DNA from: Bosea sp. RAC05
GTDB taxonomy: Bacteria; Pseudomonadota; Alphaproteobacteria; Rhizobiales; Beijerinckiaceae
DNA length: 64,000 nucleotides
NCBI RefSeq assembly: GCF_001713455.1
Contig: NZ_CP016464.1
Coordinates: 2,528,001-2,592,000, forward strand
Direction: 5' to 3'
The notes under the pieces are model-generated. The model ran no database searches. It saw only the letters and a program-made list of their open reading frames with translations, and had not been told where the DNA came from. Shown in pieces: positions 16,793 through 25,334 of this stretch. How positions within the stretch are numbered: the stretch's first letter is position 1; each line of letters starts with the position of its first letter. The position numbers were made by a program, and so were the translations under genes.

Positions 16793-17230
16793 TCATCCCC
16801 CGAATGCGCGCTTGAGGGCGTCGAAACCGCCCTGGAAGACGTTGGTGCCGATGCCCTCGATCAACTCCGCCTCGCGCTCCGGCGCGCAGTCGAAATCGGC
16901 CGACCATTCGATGAAGGTGCGCTCCTGGTCGGTGATCGGCGTCAGCCGCAGCGTCGCGACGTAGTTCGTCAGCGGCATCGGCGAATCCAGGATCGAGTAG
17001 GTGCAGAACATGTCGTAGTCGGAGAGCCCGAGCAGCTGCTCGCGCAGCCGGTCGCCGCTGCGCAGCGAGAAGGCGCGGATGCAGCCGACCTTGTCGGCGG
17101 GCTCGCCATTCTCGATCCGGCTTTCGGCGATGCGCGGATGCCAGTTCGGCAGGCCGTTAAAATCGCGCACGCGGGCCCAGACCTTGGCGGCGGGGGCGGA
17201 GATGACGCTGGAGACGTAGACGCGGGCCAT
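16793..17230 (-). CDS. SRPBCC-family protein (first of a tandem pair)
   Basis: A 145-residue START-like protein, clear paralogue of the next gene, with ISAPAAKVWARVRDFNG at the start and matching VGCIRAF and REQLLGLSDYD segments. It lies 12 bases after the SPFH gene and 3 bases before its paralogue. Two SRPBCC copies between a membrane SPFH protein and a molybdenum hydroxylase suggest they might link the hydroxylase to the membrane as proposed for CoxG, or bind the substrate. This is inference from context. Confidence 0.85.
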   Translation of the reverse strand: MARVYVSSVISAPAAKVWARVRDFNGLPNWHPRIAESRIENGEPADKVGCIRAFSLRSGDRLREQLLGLSDYDMFCTYSILDSPMPLTNYVATLRLTPITDQERTFIEWSADFDCAPEREAELIEGIGTNVFQGGFDALKRAFGG

Positions 17231-17242
17231 GATGCTGCAGCC

Positions 17243-20155
17243 TCAGGAGGTCTTGCCGGGGCCGGCTTCGGGGGCAGGGCCCTCGCCGCCGGTCGTAGGC
17301 TCGCTCTTGGCATCGCCGCCGCCCTTCGGCCTGGCCGGCTGCGCATCCTTGGCGACGCGCTGCATGTCGGACGCTTCGCGCATCAGACCGCCCATCTTGG
17401 CGAGGTTGCCGCCCTCGATGCCGATCTCCTTCAGCACCTGGTCGATCATGGGCGCCTGGACGCGGTAGCGCAGTGCCGACTCGATGACCTCGTCGGTGGG
17501 CGAGCGCGCCGCACCGCCGGCCCCGCCCGAGCCGCCGCCACCGGCGAGTCCGTCGACATGGAGGATGCGGATGCCCTCGATCTTCTCCATCGGCTTGACG
17601 CTCTCGCGCACGATGCCCTCGATCTTGTCGAGCAGGCGGCGCCGGAACAGCCCGTAGCGGGCGCCGTCGCTGAGCACGTTTTCGGCCTCGTAGAGCAGCT
17701 TCTGGGCCTCGGCCTCGACGGCGCGGCGGACCTTGTCGGCGGCGGCGGCGATGTTGGATTCCTCCGCCGCCTTCTCGGCGAGCAGGACCTCGACGGTCTT
17801 GCGCCGTTTCGCACCTTCGCTCTCGCGGATCGTCTTGACCTGTTCCTCGGCCTCGACCGCCTTGGCGCGGGCGCTCTCGGCATTGGCCTGGGCGGCGGAT
17901 TCCTCAAGCGACTTGGTGTAGAGCGCGATCGCCTTGTCCATGGCGGCCGCCTCGACGTCGCGCTCCCTCGCGATCTCCAGCTTGCGCAGCTCGCGCTGGC
18001 GCCCGACCCGGGCCTCGTCGAGCCCGCGATCCGACGAGATGCGGGCGCGCTCGACCTCCTCGTTCGAGGCGATCTGCGCCTCCTGCAGCGCCTGAGTCCG
18101 GGCGATCTCGAGCTGCTCCAGCGCGCGCCGGCGCTCGATCCGGGCGGCCTCCAGCGCCTGTTCGCGGACGATGTCGACGGATTCGACCTGCTGCTTGGCG
18201 GCGATCTCGGCCTGGCGCAGCGCGCTGTCGGCGTCGGTGCGCTCGACCCTCTTGGCGGCGAGCACGATGGCGCGGTCTTCCTCCGCCACCTCGACCGCCT
18301 TCTTCTGGGCGATCTGCAGCATCTCGCGGGACTTCGCCGCGTCGATGCGCTCTTCGTCCAGACCGAGTTCCGTGGCGATGCGCCGGCGCTCGACGGTGTC
18401 GCGGCGCTTCAGCTCGGCGGTGTCGAGATCGGCGTTGCGGCGGATCTCCAGCTCCTTCGTGGCGAGTTCCGCCGCGATCCGTTCGGCAGCGACGACCTTC
18501 TCCTGGGCGATGCGCGCGGCTTCCGTCGCCTCGCGCGCGGCGATCTCGGCGGTGTCGATCGCCTGGTTGCGGGCGATCTCGAGATTGCGGACCTCCTCGT
18601 CGCGGCGGATGCGCTCGCTGGCGACGGTCCGCTCCTGGCTGATGCGCGCCTTCTCGACGCTCTCGCGCGCCGCGATCTCGGCCGCCTCGATCGTCTCGGT
18701 CTGCTCGATCTCGAGCAGGCGCTTGCGCTGCTCCAGCGCGATGCGCTCGGCCGTCAGCACGTTTTCCTGGGCGATGCGGGCCTTCTCGACCGCCTCGCGG
18801 GCTGCGATCTCGGCCTCGTCGAGGGCGCGGTTGCGCGCGATGCCGAGTGCGCGGACGCGCTCCTCCTGGCCGATGCGGGCGGTGTCGACCGCTTCGCGCG
18901 CGGCGATGTCCTCCTGGTCGAGCACGCGGGTGCGCTCGATCTCGCGGTTGCGGATCTCCTGCTCGCGGATGATGCGCTCGGCACTGATCGCGGTTTCCTG
19001 CAGGATGCGCGCCTTCTCGGTCGCCTCCCGTGCCGCGATCTCGGCGGCTTCAAGCGTCTGTGCGCGCTCGATTTCCTTCTGGCGGATGTCGCGCTCGGAG
19101 GCGATGCGGGCCGCGCTGATCGCCTGCTCATTGGCGATGCGGGCCTTCTCGATCAGCTCGCGCGAGCTGATCTCGGCCTCCTCGACGGCCTGCGTGCGCG
19201 CGATCTCCTGCTGGCGGATATCGCGCTCGGAGGCGATGCGCGCCTCGCTGATCGCGCGCTCGTTGGAGATGCGCGACTTCTCGATCTCCTCGCGGGAGAG
19301 GATCTGCGCCTGCTCGGCTTCCGTATCGCGGGCCGCGCGCTCGCGGGCGATTTCGGCCCGCTGCACGGCGCGCTTGATCTCGATCTCGCGCTGCTGCTCG
19401 AGCCGCGCTGCCTCGCTGTCGCGCTCGATGTCGAGCGCCTGGCGCTCCGCTTCGAGGTTGCGGGTGCGGATGCGGATCATCGAATCCTGCTCGATGTCGT
19501 TGCGCAGCTTCCGCTTGTCCTCGATCTCCTCGATGATCCGCGTCAGGCCGGCGGCGTCGAAGCGGTTGGAAGGGTTGAAATACTGCAGGTCGGTCTGGTC
19601 GAGGTCGGTGAGCGCCACCGATTCCAGCAGCAGGCCGTTCTGGTCGAGCGCCTCGGCCGCGGCCTCCTTGACGCGCTGGACATACATCCCGCGCTGCTCG
19701 TGCATCTCCTCCATCGTCATCTCGGAGGCGACGGTGCGCAGCGCCGAGATGAACTTGCCCGACAGCAGGGCGTGGAGCTGGTCGGGCTGGAGCGTGCGGC
19801 GGCCCAGCGTTGCGGCGGCAATCGAGACCGAATCCCGCTCCGGCTTCACCCGGACATAGAACTCTGCGTCGATGTCGACGCGCATCCGGTCGCGGGTGAT
19901 CAGCGCGTCGTTGCTGGCGCGCGTCACGGCGAGCTGCAGCACGTTCATGTTGACGGGCGTGACGTCGTGGATGATCGGCAGCACGAAGGCGCCGCCATTG
20001 ATTACCACCCGTTCGCCGAACAGGCCGGTGCGGACGAAGGACACCTCCTTCGACGAGCGCCGATACAGCCAGTTCACCAGATAGACGACAATGGCGATGA
20101 TGATCACCGCCACGATCAGCCAGAGGATCAGCGATCCGATCAGCTGTCCCGTCAT
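17243..20155 (-). CDS. Giant flotillin/SPFH-domain membrane protein with long repeat coiled coil
   Basis: A 970-residue protein, larger than ordinary flotillins or YqiK (about 430-700). Residues about 5-30 form one strongly hydrophobic helix (LILWLIVAVIIIAIVVYLV). An SPFH/Band-7 domain spans about 35-220 (GLFGERVVINGGAFVLP, then RMRVDIDAEFYVRV). Residues 241-738 are a very long Ala/Glu/Arg/Ile helix built from about eleven 44-residue repeats. A flotillin-type C-terminal region follows, with KTVEVLLAEKAAE and MIDQVLKEIG, and a Gly/Pro-rich tail. It probably oligomerises at the inner membrane as a scaffold. It lies 28 bases after the TIM-barrel gene and 12 bases before the SRPBCC pair, so it is in the hydroxylase operon. 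Its role there is not known. Confidence 0.9.
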   Translation of the reverse strand: MTGQLIGSLILWLIVAVIIIAIVVYLVNWLYRRSSKEVSFVRTGLFGERVVINGGAFVLPIIHDVTPVNMNVLQLAVTRASNDALITRDRMRVDIDAEFYVRVKPERDSVSIAAATLGRRTLQPDQLHALLSGKFISALRTVASEMTMEEMHEQRGMYVQRVKEAAAEALDQNGLLLESVALTDLDQTDLQYFNPSNRFDAAGLTRIIEEIEDKRKLRNDIEQDSMIRIRTRNLEAERQALDIERDSEAARLEQQREIEIKRAVQRAEIARERAARDTEAEQAQILSREEIEKSRISNERAISEARIASERDIRQQEIARTQAVEEAEISSRELIEKARIANEQAISAARIASERDIRQKEIERAQTLEAAEIAAREATEKARILQETAISAERIIREQEIRNREIERTRVLDQEDIAAREAVDTARIGQEERVRALGIARNRALDEAEIAAREAVEKARIAQENVLTAERIALEQRKRLLEIEQTETIEAAEIAARESVEKARISQERTVASERIRRDEEVRNLEIARNQAIDTAEIAAREATEAARIAQEKVVAAERIAAELATKELEIRRNADLDTAELKRRDTVERRRIATELGLDEERIDAAKSREMLQIAQKKAVEVAEEDRAIVLAAKRVERTDADSALRQAEIAAKQQVESVDIVREQALEAARIERRRALEQLEIARTQALQEAQIASNEEVERARISSDRGLDEARVGRQRELRKLEIARERDVEAAAMDKAIALYTKSLEESAAQANAESARAKAVEAEEQVKTIRESEGAKRRKTVEVLLAEKAAEESNIAAAADKVRRAVEAEAQKLLYEAENVLSDGARYGLFRRRLLDKIEGIVRESVKPMEKIEGIRILHVDGLAGGGGSGGAGGAARSPTDEVIESALRYRVQAPMIDQVLKEIGIEGGNLAKMGGLMREASDMQRVAKDAQPARPKGGGDAKSEPTTGGEGPAPEAGPGKTS
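17942..19435 (-). repeat. Coding repeat array: eleven degenerate 132-base units (44 residues)
   Basis: The SPFH protein's coiled coil is made of units starting IAARE(A/S)xEKARI and ending ExAE. Units begin at residues 241, 285, 329, 373, 417, 450, 494, 538, 582, 651 and 695. All are 44 residues except the fifth, which is 33. A 25-residue spacer lies at 626-650. Both 44 and 33 are multiples of 11, which fits a hendecad (11-residue) coiled coil in which the short unit keeps phase. The DNA units have diverged. Confidence 0.85.
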
Positions 20156-20183
20156 GTCCTCATCCTCCCACCCGTGGCCCGGG

Positions 20184-21059
20184 TCATTTCGCCTTGCCCG
20201 CCTTGCCGGCGGGCTTTTTGTTCGTGAGATCGCGCCCGATGCGCTTGAAGGCGCGCGTCTGGTCGCGGATCGCGACCTCGACCGGCAGCCGCTCCATCGA
20301 GGAGGCGCCGTAGAAGCCGTGGCAGTGCTTGGTGTGCTTCATGATGAAGTCGGCATCCGCCGGCTCGGCGACCGGGCCGCCATGCACGAGGATGAGCGCG
20401 TCCTTCTTCACCGCGAGGGCAGCGGCAGCCCAGGCGTCGACCAGCGCCGGGCAGTCTGCGAGCTTGAGCGCCGTCTCGGCGCCGATCGCCCCGCCGGTCG
20501 TCAGCCCGAGATGGCAGACGATGATGTCGGCGCCCGCTGTCGCCATGGCGCGCGCATCGGCCTCGCAGAAGACGTAAGGCGTCGTCAGCAGGCCCTTGGC
20601 GTTGGCGAGACGGATCATCTCGACCTCGAGACCGTAGCCCATGCCGGTCTCTTCGAGGTTCTTGCGGAAGACGCCGTCGATCAGCCCGACGGTCGGGAAG
20701 TTCTGCACCCCGGCGAAGCCGATCCGCGCGACCTCGTCGAGGAAGACGTCCATCCGCCGGAACGGGTCGGTGCCGCAGACGCCGGCGATCACGGGGGTGG
20801 TCTTCACCACGGGCAGCACCTCGGCCGCCATCTCCATGACGATGGCATTGGCGTCGCCATAGGGCATCATGCCTGACAGCGAGCCGCGGCCGGCCATGCG
20901 GTACCGGCCGGAATTGTAGATGACGATGAGGTCGATCCCGCCGGCCTCTTCGCATTTGGCCGATAGCCCGGTGCCGGCGCCGCCGCCGACGATCGGCTCG
21001 CCGGCCTTCACCATCGCCCGGAAGCGCTTCAGCAGGGCCGTCTTGTCGAGGGCGGTCAT
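20184..21059 (-). CDS. TIM-barrel protein, phosphoenolpyruvate-hydrolase-like (partner half of Tm-1-like proteins)
   Basis: A 291-residue TIM-barrel protein of the PEP-mutase/hydrolase-like family that commonly sits beside UPF0261 genes. Features are [18 protein letters not shown] at the start, [25 protein letters not shown] and a C-terminal [13 protein letters not shown]. The ATG at 21059 was chosen because upstream codons run into the palindromic repeat. In tomato Tm-1 a UPF0261-like domain is followed by a TIM-barrel domain of this kind; here the UPF0261-like part is at the end of the previous gene. The C-terminus is Lys/Ala-rich. Reaction is unknown. Confidence 0.82.
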   Translation of the reverse strand: MTALDKTALLKRFRAMVKAGEPIVGGGAGTGLSAKCEEAGGIDLIVIYNSGRYRMAGRGSLSGMMPYGDANAIVMEMAAEVLPVVKTTPVIAGVCGTDPFRRMDVFLDEVARIGFAGVQNFPTVGLIDGVFRKNLEETGMGYGLEVEMIRLANAKGLLTTPYVFCEADARAMATAGADIIVCHLGLTTGGAIGAETALKLADCPALVDAWAAAALAVKKDALILVHGGPVAEPADADFIMKHTKHCHGFYGASSMERLPVEVAIRDQTRAFKRIGRDLTNKKPAGKAGKAK

Positions 21060-21094
21060 GGGCGGTCCTCGAAGTCGAAGCCGCCGCCGAACGC

Positions 21095-21183
21095 CGTCAT
21101 TGCGAGCGCAGCGAAGCAATCCAGGAGGAGGTAGGGCGCTGCCGCCCCTGGATTGCTTCGTCGCTGCGCTCCTCGCAATGACG
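21095..21183. repeat. REP-like inverted repeat, copy 2 (opposite orientation)
   Basis: An 89-base palindrome between the TIM-barrel gene and the LivF-fusion gene. Its left arm is identical to the reverse complement of the right arm of the copy at 11195-11284, and its right arm matches that copy's left arm except for one base. The two copies are therefore the same element in inverted orientation about 10 kb apart. The central 30 bases between the arms differ. Confidence 0.88.
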
Positions 21184-21204
21184 GTGAGGCGATCATCGTC
21201 GAGT

Positions 21205-23454
21205 TCATGCCCTGCCTCCACTTGCCCGCTCGCGCCGGCGCCCGGCGTGCAGGGCCCTGAACTCCCGCACCAAAGCGGCGGCGAAGGCCGGGTCGTTGAT
21301 GTGATGCGGGCAGCGGATCAGCTGCCGCGTCGGCGTCTGCCGCACGGTCTGCTCCAGCGCCTGGAACAGGGCGGCGTCGGCGGCGGGATCGTGGAAAGGC
21401 TGGCCGGGCGCATCGAGCGCCGACACGCCGCGCTCGGGCAGGAGGAAGCGCACCGGCCCCTCCATCAGGTTCAGCCGCTCGCCGATCCAGCGCCCCATCC
21501 GGGCGTTCTCCTCGGCGGTCGTGCGCATCAGCGTGATCTGCGGATTGTGCGGATAGAGATTGCGACCCCGGTACCGCTCCGGAACCGTCTCGGGGGCGAA
21601 GAAATTGACCATGTCGAGCGCGCCGACCGAGCCGACATAGGGAATGCGCGTGCGGATGATCGCCCCGAAGCGGTCTTCCGTCGCCGGCAGGAAGCCGCCC
21701 ATCATCATGTCGCAGATTTCGGTGGTGGAGACGTCGATGACGGCCCCGACCAGCCCGGACTCGACCAGCTTCTCCAGCGCCCGCCCGCCCGTGCCGGTGG
21801 CGTGGAAGACGAGCGGCTCCCAGTCGGCCTCCAGCAGCCGCGAGACCTGCTGCACGCAGGGCGTGGTGACACCAAACATGGTGAGGCCGACGAGCGGCTT
21901 CTCGGGCTCGGCGCGCCGCGTCGTCGCCGGTCTGGTCAATTCGGCCAGCCGCGCCTTGGCCATGGCGGCCATCGCCCGCGCCCCGTTTCCGAGCACGAGC
22001 CGCGAGACCCGGTTGATCCCCTGCACATCGGTGACGGCATGCATCATGGTGATGTCGGCGGCGCCGACATAAGCCGCGACATCGCCCGACGCCATGGTCG
22101 AGATCATCAGCTTCGGCAGCCCGATCGGCAGGGCCTGCATGGCGGGCGTCACCATGGCGGTCGCCCCCGAGCCGCCGGCCGAGATCACGCCGAGAACGCC
22201 CTGCTGGCGCGGGAGCCAGGCCTTGAACGCCTCCGTCATCGCCGCCACGGCCGCGCCGCGGTCACCCGACGCGATGCCGGCCGAGCCGCGCGGATGGGCG
22301 AGCGCGATCTCCTGCGGGCTGACGTCGCCGCCGGCACTGCGGCCCGAGGTCGAGATATCGACGAGCCGTGCCCGTACCCCGTCCGCCTGGACGAGATCGC
22401 GGATGAAGCGCAGTTCCTCGCCCTTGGTGTCGAGCGTGCCGACGACGACGACATGCGGCTCGCCGCTGCCCGAGGGCGCATGGCGCCGGCCGTCCGCGAC
22501 CCGGGTGCCGTCGCGCGTCGCCAGCGTCGGGCGCGAGATCGTCCGTGCCTGCGCCTCGATCCGCGCCGCCGGGACGGGCTGCGACCAGCGCGTCGGGATC
22601 ACCGGATTGGCGTTGTAGACCCGCATCGGGCCGCTCGGCGGGGCAGGGGCGCGGGCCGCCCCGCTCTCGGACGACTCCGCTGTGTCGGGCGCGCTGTCGG
22701 TTTCGTCGTGGCTGTGCCGGCCGACGCCGAGCAGGCGCTGCTGCAGGTCGCGATCGCCGGCCAGAGTCGCGGAGGCGATGATGCGGTTGATCCGGCCATT
22801 GACCATGATGGCGACCGGGTCCGACATCTCGGTGGCGACGCCGATGTTCTGCTCGATGACGAGGATCGCGACGTCGCCCTGCTCGGCGAGGCGCACCAGC
22901 ATCTCCTCGACATGGGCGACGATGACGGGCGCGAGCCCTTCCGTCGGCTCGTCCATGATCAGCAGGCGGGGATTCATCAGCAGGGCGCGGCTGATCGCCA
23001 GCATCTGCTGCTCGCCGCCCGAGAGCTGGGCGCCGCCATTGTTGCGGCGCTCCGCCAGCCGCGGGAAGGCCTCGTAGATCCGCTCCGGCGTCCAGGCCCC
23101 GCGCTTGGAGCGCTGCATCAGCCGCAGATGCTCGTCGACCGTGAGCGAGCGCCAGAGCCGGCGCCCCTGCGGCACATAGCCGATGCCGAGCCGCGCGATC
23201 TCGGCCGGGCTGCGCCCCGCGATCTCCTCGCCGAAGAAGCGGATCGAGCCCGAGCTGACCGGCACCAGCCCCATGATCGCCTTGCACATGGTCGTCTTGC
23301 CCATGCCGTTGCGGCCGACCACCGAGAGCACGCCGCTCTGGAGCGTGAGGTCGACGCCCTGAAGCGCATGGGAGCGCCCATAGAAGACGTTGAGGCCGGC
23401 GATCTGCAGGATCGGCACGCCGACGCCGGGCGGGGCCTTGAGGCGCTCAGCCAT
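21205..23454 (-). CDS. Fusion: LivF-type ABC ATPase plus Tm-1-like/UPF0261 domain
   Basis: A 749-residue protein. Residues 1-245 are a branched-chain amino-acid-type ATPase (LivF): Walker [10 protein letters not shown] near 47-55, signature LSGGEQQ at 144-150, Walker [14 protein letters not shown], then IEQN. Residues about 246-331 are a polar, Pro/Ser/Ala-rich linker with a His pair. Residues 333-735 are a complete Tm-1-like ATP-binding (UPF0261) domain, beginning [13 protein letters not shown] and including [11 protein letters not shown] and MFGVTTPCV. It overlaps LivG by 8 bases upstream. The TIM-barrel partner gene follows after a 145-base gap with a palindromic repeat. The ATPase half should pair with LivG to energise LivHM; why the other domain is attached is unknown. 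Confidence 0.9.
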   Translation of the reverse strand: MAERLKAPPGVGVPILQIAGLNVFYGRSHALQGVDLTLQSGVLSVVGRNGMGKTTMCKAIMGLVPVSSGSIRFFGEEIAGRSPAEIARLGIGYVPQGRRLWRSLTVDEHLRLMQRSKRGAWTPERIYEAFPRLAERRNNGGAQLSGGEQQMLAISRALLMNPRLLIMDEPTEGLAPVIVAHVEEMLVRLAEQGDVAILVIEQNIGVATEMSDPVAIMVNGRINRIIASATLAGDRDLQQRLLGVGRHSHDETDSAPDTAESSESGAARAPAPPSGPMRVYNANPVIPTRWSQPVPAARIEAQARTISRPTLATRDGTRVADGRRHAPSGSGEPHVVVVGTLDTKGEELRFIRDLVQADGVRARLVDISTSGRSAGGDVSPQEIALAHPRGSAGIASGDRGAAVAAMTEAFKAWLPRQQGVLGVISAGGSGATAMVTPAMQALPIGLPKLMISTMASGDVAAYVGAADITMMHAVTDVQGINRVSRLVLGNGARAMAAMAKARLAELTRPATTRRAEPEKPLVGLTMFGVTTPCVQQVSRLLEADWEPLVFHATGTGGRALEKLVESGLVGAVIDVSTTEICDMMMGGFLPATEDRFGAIIRTRIPYVGSVGALDMVNFFAPETVPERYRGRNLYPHNPQITLMRTTAEENARMGRWIGERLNLMEGPVRFLLPERGVSALDAPGQPFHDPAADAALFQALEQTVRQTPTRQLIRCPHHINDPAFAAALVREFRALHAGRRRERASGGRA

Positions 23455-24250
23455 GCCCGCCTCCGCCGTGACCGCCGCCGAGATAGAGTTCCTGGACTTC
23501 CGGGTCGCTCTCGATCTCCTGCGGCGCGCCTTCCTTGAAGATGCGGCCGTTGTGCATCATCGTCACGCTCTCGACGACGCGCAGCGCCACGTCCATGTCG
23601 TGCTCGATGATGATGTAGCCGATGTGGCTCGGCAGCGAGGTCAGGATGTGGACGAGGTCGCGCCGCTCGGTCGGCGACAGCCCCGCCGCCGGCTCGTCGA
23701 ACAGGATGAAGCGCGGCGCGCCCGACAAGGCGAGCGCGATCTCGAGCTGGCGCTGCTGGCCATAGGCGAGCTCGCCGACCAGCCTGTCCTTGACGGCCGA
23801 GAGATGCACCGCCTCGACCAGCGTCTCGGCTGCATGGACCAGCGCGTCGTCCCGGCGCGGGCGCAGCAGCGAGAACCGGTTCCGCGAGACGCCCCGGCAG
23901 GCGAGATAGACGTTGTCGAGCACCGAAAGCCCGGTGAACAGCGACGAGATCTGGTAGGTCCGGCGCAGGCCCCGCCTGATCCGCTCCTGCGGCGGAAAGG
24001 CGGTGACGTCCTCGCCGAAGAAGCGGATCACGCCCGAACTCGGCGCGAAATCGCCGGTGACGCAGTTGAACAGCGTCGTCTTTCCCGCCCCGTTCGAGCC
24101 CAGCACGGCGCGCCGCTCGCCGGGCTTCACCGAGAGCGTGATGTCGGTCAGCGCCGCCAGCGCGCCAAATAGCCGCGAGACCCCGCGCAGTTCGAGCGCA
24201 TTGGCGGAGCCCGCCGCCGTCAGCCGCTCGCGGGAGACGACCGCGCTCAT
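23447..24250 (-). CDS. livG: Branched-chain amino-acid-type ABC transporter ATP-binding protein LivG
   Basis: A 267-residue ATPase of the LivG group. Walker A is LGSNGAGKTT, the Q-loop region is RRTYQISSLF, the signature is atypical (LAYGQQRQLE instead of LSGGQQ, as is common in LivG-like proteins), Walker B is FILFDEPAAGLSP and the switch is IIEHDMD. The ATG at 24250 overlaps the LivM stop by 4 bases and the gene overlaps the LivF fusion by 8. A Gly/His-rich tail ([10 protein letters not shown]) at the C-terminus is unusual. Confidence 0.93.
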   Translation of the reverse strand: MSAVVSRERLTAAGSANALELRGVSRLFGALAALTDITLSVKPGERRAVLGSNGAGKTTLFNCVTGDFAPSSGVIRFFGEDVTAFPPQERIRRGLRRTYQISSLFTGLSVLDNVYLACRGVSRNRFSLLRPRRDDALVHAAETLVEAVHLSAVKDRLVGELAYGQQRQLEIALALSGAPRFILFDEPAAGLSPTERRDLVHILTSLPSHIGYIIIEHDMDVALRVVESVTMMHNGRIFKEGAPQEIESDPEVQELYLGGGHGGGGHG

Positions 24251-25332
24251 GGCGCGCCTCCGCCGGATCCCATCTGGCTGTCGCGGGCGTCGCGGCCACG
24301 GCGATAGCGCTCGCGCAGCCGCTGGAAGATGCCGATCAGCCCGTCGGGCGAGAACAGCACGATCACGAGGAAGCCGAGCCCGATCAGCAGCTGGTAGCGC
24401 CGCCCGTCGAGGCCGACACCCTCGAGCACGTCGAGCGCGAAGGTGCGCAGCAGCACATAGACGAGCGCGCCGATGAAGGGGCCGATCGGGCGGCTCAGGC
24501 CGCCGACCACCGCGATGATCAGCATGTCGACGACGGGCCCGACGCCGGCCGTGCCGGGCGAGATCTGGCGCTGGTACCAGACCAGCAGCACCCCGGCGCA
24601 AGCCGCGATCAGCGAGGCGAAGGTATAGGCGGCGATGCGGTGTGCGACGACGTCGAAGCCGAGCGCCGCCATGCGGCGGGGGTTGTCGCGCGTGCCCTGC
24701 AAGGCGAGCCCGAAGGGCGCCCGCGAGACATAGATCACCACGCCATAGGCCAGCGCCGCACAGGCCAGCGTCAGGTAGTAGAAGGGCAGGCTCTGGCCCC
24801 AGTCGATGCCGAGGAAGACCGGCGGCAGGATGCCGTTGAAGCCACTGAAGCCGTTGAAGATCGTGTAGTTCTGCAGCGTCAGGTAATAGAAGGCCGAGGC
24901 GATCGCGAGCGTGATCATGATCGTGTAGATGCCCTCGGTGCGCACCGAGAGCGCCCCGCTCAGCGTGCCGAACAGCGTCGCGACCAGGATCGCGACCGGC
25001 ACCGCCGTCCACCACGGCCAGTTCAGGCTGATCTGGGTGATGGCGCTGCCGCCGAGGATCGCCACGAGATAGCCGGCAAAGCCCGCCACCGTCATCTGGA
25101 TCAGGCTGACGATGCCGCCATAGCCGGCCAGGAACATCAGGCTGAGCGCAACCATGCCCAGGATCATCGCATAGGCGATGATCTGGACGAGCCAGAACGG
25201 GCTGGCGATGGCGGGCATGGCGAGCAACAGGGCGGCCACGATCCAGAAGGCGGTGCCCCGCCGGGCAACCCAGTCCCCGAAGCCCTCCTGGGGACGGGCG
25301 CGCTGCTCCAGATCGAGGTCGGCGATGGCCAT
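24247..25332 (-). CDS. livM: Branched-chain amino-acid-type ABC transporter permease LivM
   Basis: A 361-residue inner-membrane permease with about ten hydrophobic segments. It has the LivM motif LAGYGGIVSLIQMTVAG near the start, GRRYQLLIGLGFLVIVLFSPDGLIG near the end and the ATPase-docking loop around GTRDNPRRMAALGF. The ATG at 25332 starts 2 bases after the LivH stop; longer frames lie inside livH. It forms the membrane pore with LivH. Confidence 0.92.
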   Translation of the reverse strand: MAIADLDLEQRARPQEGFGDWVARRGTAFWIVAALLLAMPAIASPFWLVQIIAYAMILGMVALSLMFLAGYGGIVSLIQMTVAGFAGYLVAILGGSAITQISLNWPWWTAVPVAILVATLFGTLSGALSVRTEGIYTIMITLAIASAFYYLTLQNYTIFNGFSGFNGILPPVFLGIDWGQSLPFYYLTLACAALAYGVVIYVSRAPFGLALQGTRDNPRRMAALGFDVVAHRIAAYTFASLIAACAGVLLVWYQRQISPGTAGVGPVVDMLIIAVVGGLSRPIGPFIGALVYVLLRTFALDVLEGVGLDGRRYQLLIGLGFLVIVLFSPDGLIGIFQRLRERYRRGRDARDSQMGSGGGAP

Positions 25333-25334
25333 CG

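Noticed and set aside
20197-20220. GC hairpin followed by a T-run, looking like a plus-strand terminator
   Set aside because: It lies in the Lys/Ala-rich 3' coding end of the TIM-barrel gene on the minus strand, and no plus-strand transcript is expected there. The T-run is the reverse of Lys codons.
16043-20227. Plus-strand open frame of 1394 codons opposite the SPFH and neighbouring genes
   Set aside because: It is antisense to five well-supported genes, has no family features and arises from the repetitive GC-rich coiled-coil coding sequence.
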